A stretch of 64,000 nt of DNA from an uncultured Thalassotalea sp. (GCA_947502355.1 CANMZP010000005.1:1-64000); one strand, 5' to 3'. Positions 43,982 to 53,356 are shown, numbered from the stretch's first letter. Program-made: numbers and translations. Notes: generated from the sequence alone by a model not told the origin.

Positions 43982-45469
43982 TTAAACCGAGATGTTGATA
44001 GATGAGTTATGTAGGTTTCCTAAAAGTGAAACGTGTATGTTTGGCAGCTTAGCGGCCTCAATTTCTTCTTCTGTCGGTTCTAAAGAGAATGTCTTATTAG
44101 CGAGATATTCTCTTTTTTGTTGCTCTTGTTCTTCTTTAGATGAAAACATCTCAAAGTCTGTAACCCCTTCTTCCCCTAATTCTTGTTGAATTTCAGTAAA
44201 GTGAGTCTGAACTAAATTAACGGTTTGAGACTGAGTGATAAAGACGCCCAAATGCTCTTTATGTTTGCCTGCTACAGAAAAATGAATATCCCCTAGCTGT
44301 TTATCTTTGATTTTTACATCCGTGAAGTCATTGTTAGATACAAGGTGTTGCAAAGTCACTGATGCTTGCTGCTCTAGTCGGGCTGCTGCATGAAAGCTAA
44401 GATTCGTCATCGCAGGGGCCGGTGGATTCGCATTACTTGATTTTTCAGCACCTGTTTGGGTTATTTGCATTACAGGAATATCCGTTGTATCTGACAATAT
44501 GGGGGATACCAGTGCACTAACGCTATTAAATGATTCTGAAAATTTCGCCGTTGTAAAACTTATTTCTTTTTGAAAAGGACTATTTAGTTCGGCTTTGAAA
44601 GTGTGCTGAGTAATATCATCCGCTTTATTGGAAAGGTTTGCCATGGTGTAGTCGGAGGCTGAAAATAGACTGATATTGATTGGTTTTTCGGTTGCTTTAC
44701 TCAGCGGACTAATTGATTTTAATGGTTCTTTTGAGGCCATGATTACCCCCTCTGATTTTAGCAGCTGCATTTTTACATCATGTTGTGGTTTTAGATCAGG
44801 AGAAGTTTGTAAAAACGCTTTAACACTTTCAGTGGGAAGTATTGAGTTTAAATGTGAAGTGGGGGTTATCGATTTTACGTTGTGTGGGATTTCTAAATCG
44901 CCTTGAATATTAAAACCGTTTTGGAAAATAACATTTTCTGTTTTGTTTTGCTCTAGGCCACTAAAAGTCTGCGTATTAAAATGAAGTGATTCGTTTTGCT
45001 CTAAACCACTGCTCTTAACGCTGTGCAAGCTGTGCAAGCTGTCCGTTTGGATTAATGATTCCTGTTTACCGAGCATAAGCATTTGTGTTTGTAGATTAAT
45101 GTTTTGCTTTGTTGCAGCTGACGATTCATTAAGGGAAGTCGCAGATGCAGCCTTGTGCTCAGGTCGTAAATTTACGGCCATTAAACTTTGTAGGGTATCA
45201 ACTTCACTACCTTCCAGAAAGTCGATAAGTGGTTTACTAGCCAGTGCAGACTGATTGAATATTTGTTGATCTAATGTTTGCTCGAACGATGCATGTTCGT
45301 TGTTTAAATGTTGATCACTTTCCTGGTTTGGTTCAATGCCAAAATCTACTTTATTATCATCGGCGCGAGCATCTTTGATATTCGAATTAGGTATTAATTT
45401 GTTAATTGAAAGTGAATCAATCACGTTAGAAAACTCAATCTGGTTACAGTTAGTTACCACTATAAGCAT
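43982..45469 (-). CDS. fliK: Flagellar hook-length control protein, FliK-like
   Basis: A 495-residue protein with a long, low-complexity, Ser/Thr/Asn/Gln-rich N-terminal three-quarters and a small C-terminal domain at about residues 385-455 (QLGDIHFSVAGKHKEHLGVFI, IQQELGEEGVTDFEMF). This is the layout of FliK hook-length rulers, whose C-terminal domain switches export specificity at FlhB. The weak sequence conservation is normal for the family. Its place directly upstream of flhA supports the call. No good ribosome site is seen at the ATG. Confidence 0.75.
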   Translation of the reverse strand: MLIVVTNCNQIEFSNVIDSLSINKLIPNSNIKDARADDNKVDFGIEPNQESDQHLNNEHASFEQTLDQQIFNQSALASKPLIDFLEGSEVDTLQSLMAVNLRPEHKAASATSLNESSAATKQNINLQTQMLMLGKQESLIQTDSLHSLHSVKSSGLEQNESLHFNTQTFSGLEQNKTENVIFQNGFNIQGDLEIPHNVKSITPTSHLNSILPTESVKAFLQTSPDLKPQHDVKMQLLKSEGVIMASKEPLKSISPLSKATEKPINISLFSASDYTMANLSNKADDITQHTFKAELNSPFQKEISFTTAKFSESFNSVSALVSPILSDTTDIPVMQITQTGAEKSSNANPPAPAMTNLSFHAAARLEQQASVTLQHLVSNNDFTDVKIKDKQLGDIHFSVAGKHKEHLGVFITQSQTVNLVQTHFTEIQQELGEEGVTDFEMFSSKEEQEQQKREYLANKTFSLEPTEEEIEAAKLPNIHVSLLGNLHNSSINISV

Positions 45470-45538
45470 TTGGTAACGTTTTTTATGTCACCTATGTGGA
45501 CATTGGAATTAGGAAAAAGAGATGTATTGGGAGGAAGT

Positions 45539-45557
45539 AAAAAGCCTAAAAATAGGC
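45539..45557 (-). terminator. Intrinsic terminator after the Crp/Fnr-family gene
   Basis: On the minus strand GCCTA (45557-45553) and TAGGC (45548-45544) form a short stem over a T-rich loop, followed by five T residues. It separates the regulator transcript from fliK, which therefore needs its own promoter in 45470-45538. Confidence 0.65.
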
Positions 45558-45577
45558 CGTTTTTGGAAAAAAGTAAT

Positions 45578-46291
45578 TTATTCTAAAAAGTGCTTGGGTA
45601 ATTGACCGGGCAAAACTTCGATTAAATGATCGTATAACATCGCCGGCTGTAAAATTTCGATTCCACCTCGGTGAAGACTAATGGTCTGGTTATTCACCAT
45701 TTGTTGTAGGCTTTGGTTTACTTTCTGTCGAGAAACATTGATAAGCTCAGCAATGCCTTGCTGAGTAAGGGGGATTTTGTCTTTGTGGCTTTTCTTATAA
45801 TACTGTCGTGCGCTCAACAAAAAGTAACTGATCCGTGATATTAGAGACGAGGTACCAATAATGGTTGAAGGAATGATGGTTTCTCGTGCTTCTTGCGCAA
45901 AATGCTGATAGATAAATAAATCAATATGAGGAATGTCGACAAGGATATCCAACACCTGATTACTTGAGAGGTAATAAAGCTCGGTATCTTCTACTGCTTC
46001 AATAAGCAAATCGACACTGTATTGTATTTCGCCTTCAAAAGGGATGGAACTGGCTCCAAACCATTCATTTTTGCCACGCAGGTAGTTCATTTTTCGGGTT
46101 TGTTGCAGGTCATCCACGATAACTATAGCTAGACCAGATCGAATCCCATAAATACCACTTCGTTCATTTTGAGTAATGATGAATTGCTGATTTTTTTTTA
46201 GTGATATGGCTTTTGCTTGCTTTTGAATGCGGTCTTGAATAACGCTATTTTCAGGATTGAAAGGCCAATTTTTTAAAAGCAGTGAATCCAT
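45578..46291 (-). CDS. Crp/Fnr-family transcriptional regulator
   Basis: A 238-residue regulator with a cyclic-nucleotide-binding-like beta roll (residues 35-130) and a C-terminal winged helix (IPLTQQGIAELINVSRQKVNQSLQQM near 175-200). ATG at 46291 follows AAAGGGA and is preferred to GTG at 46294. I see no cysteine in the protein, so it is not an Fe-S oxygen sensor like FNR. The strict cAMP phosphate-binding RxSxA motif of CRP is not obvious either. It lies between the two arms of the flagellar cluster and probably controls them. Confidence 0.85.
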   Translation of the reverse strand: MDSLLLKNWPFNPENSVIQDRIQKQAKAISLKKNQQFIITQNERSGIYGIRSGLAIVIVDDLQQTRKMNYLRGKNEWFGASSIPFEGEIQYSVDLLIEAVEDTELYYLSSNQVLDILVDIPHIDLFIYQHFAQEARETIIPSTIIGTSSLISRISYFLLSARQYYKKSHKDKIPLTQQGIAELINVSRQKVNQSLQQMVNNQTISLHRGGIEILQPAMLYDHLIEVLPGQLPKHFLE

Positions 46292-46644
46292 CACTTTCCC
46301 TTTAGATTACCATGTTAGTTTTTAACCCAATTATTTTCTCATGTTCTAAGTATTTTATTCAGATTTTTTTGTATCTACTTTGTATCTGATGTGTTTTCGA
46401 TTAATTTTCGATAAATTTAATCATTAATTGTTCATTTTACTAAAAAGTAACATAGCTATAAAGCCTGGTTCGGGTTGCCTTTTGGTGTAAGGGGGTACTT
46501 ACTTGTGTGTTGGTTGGGGAATTTAAATTAAAGGCTGTTTATTGGGATTTATTTTGATTAAAACGAACCTGTCACCTAAGGAGACATAAAACGTAATGCA
46601 CGTTTTGTATATTGTAATTAAGTGTAATGTTTTTTGGGTTTTTC
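46292..46644. promoter_or_regulatory. Flagellar divergent control region with palindromes
   Basis: This 353-base AT-rich region separates the Crp/Fnr-family gene from fliE. It holds TTACT-N4-AGTAA (46437-46450), GTAAG-N6-CTTAC (46487-46502) and AAAACGT-N5-ACGTTTT (46588-46606), all perfect. The first has the 5-4-5 spacing typical of Crp/Fnr sites. I could not find a convincing sigma-54 or sigma-28 promoter. No further gene is supported here. Confidence 0.45.
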
Positions 46645-46938
46645 ATGTTAGATAAAGTAACGTCATTTCAGCCAATTGAAGGGGTTTCGCCATCCTTACC
46701 CGTTAAAGAGCCAAAGCATGGTTTGTTCGAACAATTGGTCAATAGTGTAGATTCTGTAAATGAGCTTCAGAAAACCTCAGGAGATACTAAGGCCGATTAT
46801 GTTGCCGGTGTCGAAGGGGTGGGTATGCTCGATGTAATGGTTGCAACGAGCTCTGCTTCGGTTGCATTTACCGGTTTAGTCGAAGTACGAAATAAAGTAC
46901 AAGAAGCTTATAAAGAAATAATGAATATGGCCATTTAG
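46645..46938 (+). CDS. fliE: Flagellar hook-basal body protein FliE
   Basis: A 97-residue protein joining the MS ring to the rod. The C-terminal helix ATSSASVAFTGLVEVRNKVQEAYKEIMNM matches FliE, with the invariant VRNKxxxAYxEIM pattern. ATG at 46645 (MLDKVTSF) is chosen over 46627 because GGG precedes it and the extra residues look non-coding. It heads the long plus-strand operon and stands apart from fliF, its usual partner. Confidence 0.9.
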   Translation: MLDKVTSFQPIEGVSPSLPVKEPKHGLFEQLVNSVDSVNELQKTSGDTKADYVAGVEGVGMLDVMVATSSASVAFTGLVEVRNKVQEAYKEIMNMAI

Positions 46939-46939
46939 A

Positions 46940-47749
46940 ATGAATAAATCAGGTATCACAAGCTTAATTGCAAGTTTCGTCATTCTATTTTTTGGTGCGT
47001 ATCTTGATGGGATTGCTTTATCGCAGCTTGTTCAAGGACATGCTGCCATGATGGTTATTGGTTTATCAATTACGGCCGTCATGCTTCATCATACGGGTCC
47101 CCAATGTCTTGATGCTCTGAAGATGCTAAAAGAGATTTTTAAACCGACCCCTACTCATTTTCATCAAACCATCGAATTTTTCAAAGATAGCTCTAAAGAA
47201 ATCCGCATTAATGGTGCTTTGCATTTTGAGGTGATGGCGGAAACCGAAAGTGATCATGTCGTAAAGCAAACTTTAATGATGGCAGCAGATGGTTATAAAC
47301 CCGAAGTCATCAATACGATTGCCAAACGTCAAATAGAGAACCAACGCCGTCGCCTAATGACTTCAGGCAGTGTGTTTGATGCCTTAGGTGGTTATGCACC
47401 AACCATGGGTATATTAGGGGCGGTACTTGGTCTGATGAAAGTAATGGGGAATATGGATGACCCTAGCAGCTTGGGTTCTGGTATTGCGACGGCATTTGTG
47501 GCAACCATTTATGGTGTGTTTTTTGCCAATACTGTTTTTTTACCGTTAGGTAATCACTATAAACTTCGTGCAACGACCACAACCGCTTACCGAGAAATGA
47601 TTTTAGATGGGGTGATTTCAATTGTTTCTGGTAAACCAATGGATCAATTAGAAACCTCCATGCGAAGTTTTATCCCCAGTGATGATGTTGAATCCGCTAT
47701 CGATGAAGAAATTCAATTAGATAAAGAAATAGAAGAGGCGAAAGCGTAA
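46940..47749 (+). CDS. motA: Flagellar motor stator protein MotA
   Basis: A 269-residue stator subunit with four membrane segments, two at about 5-50 and two at about 150-200 (YAPTMGILGAVLGLMKVMG, IATAFVATIYGVFFANTVFLPLGN) and a charged cytoplasmic loop (RRRLMTSGSVFDALG). It forms the ion channel with MotB. It starts one base after the fliE stop and is coupled to motB by an overlap. Stator genes inside the hook operon are not usual for polar systems. Confidence 0.93.
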   Translation: MNKSGITSLIASFVILFFGAYLDGIALSQLVQGHAAMMVIGLSITAVMLHHTGPQCLDALKMLKEIFKPTPTHFHQTIEFFKDSSKEIRINGALHFEVMAETESDHVVKQTLMMAADGYKPEVINTIAKRQIENQRRRLMTSGSVFDALGGYAPTMGILGAVLGLMKVMGNMDDPSSLGSGIATAFVATIYGVFFANTVFLPLGNHYKLRATTTTAYREMILDGVISIVSGKPMDQLETSMRSFIPSDDVESAIDEEIQLDKEIEEAKA

Positions 47750-48531
47750 TGTCTGGTGGTCATGAACGTTGGTTAGTGTCGTATGCAGACTTCATGACTT
47801 TGTTGTTTGCTGTGTTTGTTATGCTTTGGTCGACAAGTACTGTTGATGCAAATAAATATCGAGGCATCAGTGATGCGTTATCTGAGATGAGTGCAGATAA
47901 TGATAAAAAAATGTACCGCAAAGAAGACACCACTCAAGCTCAAATGCAAATTATTGCGGAAGATTTAATGCGAATGCTCAAAGAAATGGATAATGAAGAA
48001 ATGATATCTGTTAGCTTTGATGCCAAGAAGGTCCGTGTATTATTATCCGCTGATTTGGCTTTTGAGTCGGCCAAAGCCGATATTCTTGAAGAGGCTAGAC
48101 CGGTATTAAAGTTGATTTTCGATAAACTGCAAAAATCTAAGTTCAGTGAAAACCCCGAAATGTTCATGGATATTGTTGGCCATACCGATAGCTTACCGAT
48201 ACATAGCACATTATTTCCTTCCAACTGGGAACTATCGGCCGCTAGAGCCGCGTCAGTTGCTCGTTTCGCGACCACCGATTTTCCGGTAGCGCATAAAATC
48301 AGGGTGATTGGTTATGCCGATACGGCACCAATAAGTATGAATGATACTGCGGATGGGCGTGCGAAGAATCGACGTGTAGAGCTTGTTTTATTAACTCATC
48401 CAGAGTTTAAGAAAACGGTAAGTTTAAGTCCGGATAAAGCAGATAAAGTAGATAAAAAAATAAAGACAGATAAGAAAGATACGACACAAGTTGCTACAAC
48501 GCCACTTGACGTTGATGTTTCAGCTGAATAA
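47749..48531 (+). CDS. motB: Flagellar motor stator protein MotB
   Basis: A 260-residue stator subunit. The single membrane segment SYADFMTLLFAVFVMLWS carries the ion-binding Asp14. The OmpA-type peptidoglycan-binding domain covers about 110-220 (DIVGHTDSLPIHS, NWELSAARAASVARF, NRRVELVLL). The tail after residue 222 is a Lys/Asp/Thr-rich repeat (DKADKVDKKIKTDKKDTTQ). The MSGGHERWLVSYADF start resembles MotD/MotB-type stators more than PomB; the ion used cannot be decided here. Confidence 0.93.
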   Translation: MSGGHERWLVSYADFMTLLFAVFVMLWSTSTVDANKYRGISDALSEMSADNDKKMYRKEDTTQAQMQIIAEDLMRMLKEMDNEEMISVSFDAKKVRVLLSADLAFESAKADILEEARPVLKLIFDKLQKSKFSENPEMFMDIVGHTDSLPIHSTLFPSNWELSAARAASVARFATTDFPVAHKIRVIGYADTAPISMNDTADGRAKNRRVELVLLTHPEFKKTVSLSPDKADKVDKKIKTDKKDTTQVATTPLDVDVSAE

Positions 48532-48545
48532 TTAAGAGAGTTTAA

Positions 48546-48920
48546 ATGACTATTTTTGAACAGGGAAATTTAGGTTTATACACTCAGGCTTTAGAAGCCC
48601 GAACGAAACAAATTGAAGCGATATCGTCAAATATTGCCAATGAACATACACCGGGTTATCAGGCCAAACAGTTGTCATTTGAAGCGATGATAAGCCAAAA
48701 CAACGATTTAAAAACGACCCACACAAATCACATTTCAGTCGGTGTGAGTCAAGCCATAAGCAGTATGTCACAAAGCAGCGCTCTGGATGGGAATACGGTC
48801 GATGGTTTGCAAGAGCGTATGAACTTTGTCGAAGTGACTGGGCAATATCAATTGGTTCAGGAGTTTTTTGCATCGCATATGTCTGGTTTGAAAACAGCTT
48901 TTAAAGGTAGGAGTGAATAA
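48546..48920 (+). CDS. flgB: Flagellar proximal rod protein FlgB
   Basis: A 124-residue rod protein with the family N-terminal motif LEARTKQIEAISSNIANEHTPGYQAKQLSFE and a C-terminal helix (FVEVTGQYQLVQEFFASHMSGLKTAFKG in part). It follows motB by 14 bases and overlaps flgC by one base, opening the collinear flgBCDEFGHIJKL block. Confidence 0.95.
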   Translation: MTIFEQGNLGLYTQALEARTKQIEAISSNIANEHTPGYQAKQLSFEAMISQNNDLKTTHTNHISVGVSQAISSMSQSSALDGNTVDGLQERMNFVEVTGQYQLVQEFFASHMSGLKTAFKGRSE

Positions 48921-49333
48921 TGTCATTAATTGATGCTTTACATGTTTCAGGAATGGGGGCTAAGGCACAGTCCACTCGAATGGAACTATCAGCGAGCAAT
49001 CTTGCTAATTCAAATACAGTTGCCGGCAGCGAGCAAGAAGCTTATCGGGCCAAACATGCTGTTTTTGAATCTTTAGTTACCACATCCTCTGGACTTAATG
49101 AAACAGTAAATGTATCTGAAGTGGTGCAAAGTGAAGCGAAGATAGAAAAAGAATATGCACCAGATCATCCGTTGGCTGACAAAGATGGCTTTATTTATCA
49201 CTCAAATGTGAATCGAATGGTTGAATTAGCCGATGTAATGACTGCTAGAGACAGCTATCAAGCTAATATTGAAATGGTTGGTTCGATCAAAAGTTTAATG
49301 CAGCAAACGATTCAGATAATTGGGAAAATATAA
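48920..49333 (+). CDS. flgC: Flagellar proximal rod protein FlgC
   Basis: A 137-residue rod protein. MSLIDALHVSGMGAKAQSTRMELSASNLANSNTVAG at the start, DHPLADKDGFIYHSNVN in the middle, and MVELADVMTARDSYQANIEM near the end are the standard FlgC blocks. Start and stop overlap flgB and flgD by one base each. Confidence 0.96.
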   Translation: MSLIDALHVSGMGAKAQSTRMELSASNLANSNTVAGSEQEAYRAKHAVFESLVTTSSGLNETVNVSEVVQSEAKIEKEYAPDHPLADKDGFIYHSNVNRMVELADVMTARDSYQANIEMVGSIKSLMQQTIQIIGKI

Positions 49334-49947
49334 TGACGACAGTAAATGCAACTCAACCCAATGTGATGACCATGGAAGAGTATAAATCCCGTCAATTGAG
49401 TCAGGAAGATAATGTCCGATTATGGACGGCGAGTATGGAAAGCGCCTTGATGTTGGATAAGGATTCCGATTACTCCTTAGACTCGTTAATGCAAGGCAAT
49501 ACTCAGCAATCTCTTGATAGTTTAACGGCGGCCTTAGAGACATTCCAGATGTCACAGCAGCAAGGCACGGATTACTTAAACAAAAACGTTTCCATTCCGG
49601 CTGAAAGCATTGAATTAAAAAATCAACGCGATGCTTTTGATTTTCACTGGCAAACAGACCCTGGTGAACAGGTCGTTTTCAGAGTGTTTGATGAAGATGG
49701 TGAAGAAGTTAGTAAACATAGCGTAACAACCAATGATAATGGTTTAGGCGAATTAACTTGGCTTGGCGATGGCGGTATAGAACCGGGTACATACTCCTTT
49801 GAAGCAACACTAAATGGGCAACCGCTAACGGTCAATATTTCAGATAAAGTTACCGGTGTTTTTCCGCAACCGGATGGTTCTTTTTATCTTGAGTTAAATG
49901 ACTTAGGTGTAATAGAACAAGACTTGATTAACCGAATTACAGTATAG
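49333..49947 (+). CDS. flgD: Flagellar hook cap protein FlgD
   Basis: A 204-residue hook scaffold. The usual N-terminal helix contains a shortened export and assembly region, followed by a FlgD Ig-like/tudor part with IELKNQRDAFDFHWQ, ELTWLGDGGIEPGTYSFEATLNGQP and a VFPQPDGSFYLELNDLG end. It is slightly shorter than E. coli FlgD (231). It caps the growing hook and is discarded when the hook is complete. Confidence 0.9.
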   Translation: MTTVNATQPNVMTMEEYKSRQLSQEDNVRLWTASMESALMLDKDSDYSLDSLMQGNTQQSLDSLTAALETFQMSQQQGTDYLNKNVSIPAESIELKNQRDAFDFHWQTDPGEQVVFRVFDEDGEEVSKHSVTTNDNGLGELTWLGDGGIEPGTYSFEATLNGQPLTVNISDKVTGVFPQPDGSFYLELNDLGVIEQDLINRITV

Positions 49948-49955
49948 GAATAATA

Positions 49956-51125
49956 ATGAGTGATCCAGCTAAAATAGCACAGTCGGCTTTACAGGCTATT
50001 ACCCGTGACTTATCTACAACGGCCAATAATTTGGCAAACAGTCAAACAATGGGCTTTAAGCAAAGCGAAATTGACTTTTTCGAATTGAATGTTCAGGGCG
50101 ATGGTTTAGGTGTTGCGGTAAATGGTAAAAATACCGACTTTACAACCGGTACCATTGTAACAACGGGTGAAAAAAACGATGTTGCAATCCAGGATAGTAG
50201 CTTTTTTATGGTACAAACACCCAGTGGTGGAGCGCAGCAGTATTATACCAAAATTGGTGATTTTGAAGTAAATACCGATGGTAAGCTTGTTACCCCTCAG
50301 GGCTGGGAAGTACAAGGCTTTAAAATTAATGAAGAAACGGGTCAAGTATCGCAAACACCTGAAGATATAAAAGTTAATAGTATTTTACTTGCCCCTGAAG
50401 CGACAACAAGCCTAAACCTGGAGATGACGCTTAATGTCGACAGTAATGTCGGTGATAAGACAGAAGTGACCAGCACCATCATTGATTCATTAGGGCAAGA
50501 GCACCGGCTGGAAACAACTTACGAAAAAGTGGGTACCAATGAATGGCAAGTCAGCTATGGGTTCCCTGATGAGGGTGTGGCACCACAAACATTACCAACC
50601 AATTTAACCTTTGATACCTCGGGTAAGTTAGTCGGTGGTGCACAGCAGTCATTTAACTTTGATTTTTCTGCGAATGGGTCAACCCCAGGATCTATTGCTA
50701 TCGATTATGGCACGACGACCCAAACGTACTCAGACTTTACCTTATGGACAAATGAAACCGATGGTTTCCCAACGGGTAAATTACTCGGAACAAGTATTGA
50801 TAAAGATGGTAACTTTTTAGCAACTTACAGTAATGGTGTCACGCTTAACCCATTTAAAGTTGCACTGGCTCAATTCAATGCCCTTAGTGGTCTAGCTCAG
50901 AACCAGGGAATGTTATACGAAGAAACCATTGAAAGTGGTCAACCTATTTATGGTACCGCAGGCAGTAATGGTTTTTCATCTTTGGCGACCGGGATGTTAG
51001 AAGGTTCGAATGTTGATATGGCTAATGAATTAATTCATATGGTCGAAGTGGAACGTGCCTTTGAAGCCAATACTAAAATATTGCAGCTTACCAAGCAGCT
51101 TGACCAAAAAATATTGGACTTATAA
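49956..51125 (+). CDS. flgE: Flagellar hook protein FlgE
   Basis: A 389-residue hook subunit. The N-terminal rod-hook motif (ITRDLSTTANNLANSQTMGFKQSEIDFFEL), the central D1/D2 region with TEVTSTIIDSLGQEHRLETTYEK, and the C-terminal LEGSNVDMANELIHMVEVERAFEANTKILQ are clear, given here in pieces. Length is close to that of E. coli FlgE (402). TAGGAATAATA precedes the ATG. Confidence 0.95.
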   Translation: MSDPAKIAQSALQAITRDLSTTANNLANSQTMGFKQSEIDFFELNVQGDGLGVAVNGKNTDFTTGTIVTTGEKNDVAIQDSSFFMVQTPSGGAQQYYTKIGDFEVNTDGKLVTPQGWEVQGFKINEETGQVSQTPEDIKVNSILLAPEATTSLNLEMTLNVDSNVGDKTEVTSTIIDSLGQEHRLETTYEKVGTNEWQVSYGFPDEGVAPQTLPTNLTFDTSGKLVGGAQQSFNFDFSANGSTPGSIAIDYGTTTQTYSDFTLWTNETDGFPTGKLLGTSIDKDGNFLATYSNGVTLNPFKVALAQFNALSGLAQNQGMLYEETIESGQPIYGTAGSNGFSSLATGMLEGSNVDMANELIHMVEVERAFEANTKILQLTKQLDQKILDL

Positions 51126-51137
51126 AGATAACCCATT

Positions 51138-51863
51138 ATGGATAAAAGTATTTACCTAGCCATGAATGGTGCCCAGCAGGCACTTACCGCTCAAAAAGTT
51201 CATATGAACAACTTAGCTAATGTCAATGTAAAAGGGTTTAAAGCGGACGTGTTATATGCCAAAGCGCAAATGCATGCTGACAATAATCAATACCCTGTTA
51301 GTCAGGCGGTTCATATTTCAAATAAAGCGGGCGTGCTTGAACAAACCAATAATCCGCGCGATATTGCGTTAAGTGAGCCGGAGCAATGGTATGTACTTAA
51401 TGATGGGGTGAATAGTTCATTATCTAGAAACGTTAACTGGCAAGTGTCGGCCAACGGTGAGTTGACTGATAGCACGGGTAAGGTGCTGCTCAATCGAAAC
51501 GATGCCGCTATTTCTGTACCTGCTCATAAGTCAATTGATATTTCACAAGATGGTCGAGTGACGATTATCCCTACCGATGGTGGGAATGAAGCGGTAGAGC
51601 TTGGTCAGTTAAAAGTGGTTTCAGTGGAGGGGCAAATTAGCAAAGGCGTTGATGGCTCTCTATTTGCCAGTGATGGTGCAGTAATGACCCTTGTTCATTC
51701 GCCATCTGTGCTGGTTGGTTATCAGGAAGCCAGTAATGTAAGCACCATGGGAACCATGACCCAAATGATGGAGCTTAATCGTTATTTTGAAAATCAAATG
51801 TCGATGATGACGGATTTTAAAGAAGCCGCCTCACAAGCCACCAAATTATTGGATATTAGTTAA
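51138..51863 (+). CDS. flgF: Flagellar proximal rod protein FlgF
   Basis: A 241-residue rod protein beginning MDKSIYLAMNGAQQALTAQKVHMNNLANVNVKGFKAD, with the FlgF-specific start and LVHSPSVLVGYQEASNVSTMGTMTQMMELNRYFENQ near the C-terminus. It follows flgE by 12 bases and precedes flgG by 8. Confidence 0.94.
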   Translation: MDKSIYLAMNGAQQALTAQKVHMNNLANVNVKGFKADVLYAKAQMHADNNQYPVSQAVHISNKAGVLEQTNNPRDIALSEPEQWYVLNDGVNSSLSRNVNWQVSANGELTDSTGKVLLNRNDAAISVPAHKSIDISQDGRVTIIPTDGGNEAVELGQLKVVSVEGQISKGVDGSLFASDGAVMTLVHSPSVLVGYQEASNVSTMGTMTQMMELNRYFENQMSMMTDFKEAASQATKLLDIS

Positions 51864-51871
51864 GGAATTTT

Positions 51872-52657
51872 ATGTCTATTTACATCGCAAAAACAGGCTT
51901 GGTCGCTCAGGAAAAACAACTGGCGAACATCTCTAACAACTTAGCTAACGTCAATACTTTTGGCTTTCAAAGTAAGCGGGTCGAATTTGAAGAGTTGATG
52001 TACCAAAATGATCGTACGGCAGGTAACGTCAGTAGCGAAGATCAACGCCAAGCATCGGGTGTTTATCAAGGCACTGGTGTAAGAGTTGCGGCGACTAATA
52101 CCGATTTTAGTATGGGGCAATTGGTTACAACGGATAAAGAGCTCGATATTGCTATTGAGGGTAAAGGCTTTTTACAAGTTACTTTAGCGAGTGGCGAGAT
52201 GGGGTACACCCGAAACGGCGCATTGCAACGTAACGAATTAGGCGAGTTAGTTACCGCACAGGGATTTGTCGTTTTTCCTCAAATTGAAGTGCCAATTGAA
52301 GCCTCACAAGTCATATTTGACCGCGATGGCCGAGTTTACGCACAAATGCCTGAATCAACAGATTACCAAGAGTTAGGACAGCTAGAGCTTGCAACGTTTA
52401 GTAGCCCAGAAGGCCTGCAACCCATTGGACGTGGCGTCTATATGGAAACGGAAGGGAGTGGTGCTCCTCAACTTAGTATTGCCGGTGAAGATGGCAGTGG
52501 CGAAATTCTGCAAGGCATATTAGAAGGGTCAAATGTAAGTGTCATGAATGAGATGATCGCTATGATGGATGCTCAACGTGCCTTTGAAGTCAGTATTAAT
52601 GCGGTTAGTGCAATGGATGAAATGCAGAAAAATGCGAACCAGACACTTAAGGCTTAA
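51872..52657 (+). CDS. flgG: Flagellar distal rod protein FlgG
   Basis: A 261-residue distal rod protein. KTGLVAQEKQLANISNNLANVNTFGFQSKRVEFEELMYQ near the start, the FlgG-specific GYTRNGALQRNELGELVTAQGFVV and the LEGSNVSVMNEMIAMMDAQRAFEVS end are all present. Length matches E. coli FlgG (260). Confidence 0.97.
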   Translation: MSIYIAKTGLVAQEKQLANISNNLANVNTFGFQSKRVEFEELMYQNDRTAGNVSSEDQRQASGVYQGTGVRVAATNTDFSMGQLVTTDKELDIAIEGKGFLQVTLASGEMGYTRNGALQRNELGELVTAQGFVVFPQIEVPIEASQVIFDRDGRVYAQMPESTDYQELGQLELATFSSPEGLQPIGRGVYMETEGSGAPQLSIAGEDGSGEILQGILEGSNVSVMNEMIAMMDAQRAFEVSINAVSAMDEMQKNANQTLKA

Positions 52658-52672
52658 TGGATTTACACACGT

Positions 52673-53347
52673 ATGAATAAAACGGCTATTAAGATAGGCA
52701 TACTATTGCTTTTGACAATGGGGCTTGGCGCATGTTCGACCTCGCCTGAAATTAAGCCTGTCACATCAACGCAACAGGAAGATGTGGCAACGATGCCCGT
52801 AAGCCAACCGAGCAATTCGTTTGAGCAGGGTGGGTTGTTTAAGCAGACTTTTCATGGAAATTGGTTACAGTCACGAAAACAACGCCGTATAGGTGACATT
52901 GTGACGGTCATGTTAGTTGAAAATATCGATGCCAAAAAATCATCGAGTGTTACGTATAACAAGTCACAGGAAATCGAACTGGCTGATATCAAGGCGGGTA
53001 CTTCAAATATCGTTGGTATTGATGTTGATTCAGAGAATAAATTTGTCGGTAAGGGCAACAGCTCTAAGAGTAACGCGTTAAACGGTAACATTGCCGTTAG
53101 AATCATCAAGGTATTGCCGAATGGTTTGTTTCGGGTAAAAGGTGAGAGACACCTTCAGGTTAATGAAGGTGGTGAAACGGTGATTATCGAAGGCTTGGTA
53201 CGCGCAGAAGATATCCAAAGTAACAATACTTTATTATCAACCAATATCGCCGATGCAAAAATTAGCTATGTAAGTAAAGGGGTTATGGATAGTGTCAGTA
53301 AACCTGGTTGGTTTGCCGACTTTATGTATAAGTATTTCCCATTTTAG
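52673..53347 (+). CDS. flgH: Flagellar L-ring lipoprotein FlgH
   Basis: A 224-residue outer-membrane lipoprotein with lipobox GLGAC (Cys21). The conserved RRIGDIVTVMLVENIDAKKSSS and LFRVKGERHLQVNEGGETVIIEGLVRAEDI blocks, and the final KPGWFADFMYKYFPF, identify FlgH. It forms the L ring around the rod, so the machine is an outer-membrane-crossing external flagellum. Confidence 0.96.
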   Translation: MNKTAIKIGILLLLTMGLGACSTSPEIKPVTSTQQEDVATMPVSQPSNSFEQGGLFKQTFHGNWLQSRKQRRIGDIVTVMLVENIDAKKSSSVTYNKSQEIELADIKAGTSNIVGIDVDSENKFVGKGNSSKSNALNGNIAVRIIKVLPNGLFRVKGERHLQVNEGGETVIIEGLVRAEDIQSNNTLLSTNIADAKISYVSKGVMDSVSKPGWFADFMYKYFPF

Positions 53348-53356
53348 GTAAAAAAT

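Noticed and set aside
46465-46481. Sigma-54-like promoter CTGG..TTGCC upstream of fliE
   Set aside because: GG and GC are eight bases apart instead of ten, so the -24/-12 spacing is wrong.
46596-46655. Short leader peptide frame after AAGGAG upstream of fliE
   Set aside because: The Shine-Dalgarno is about 13 bases from the ATG, too far, and the 19-residue product has no regulatory pattern such as repeated codons.
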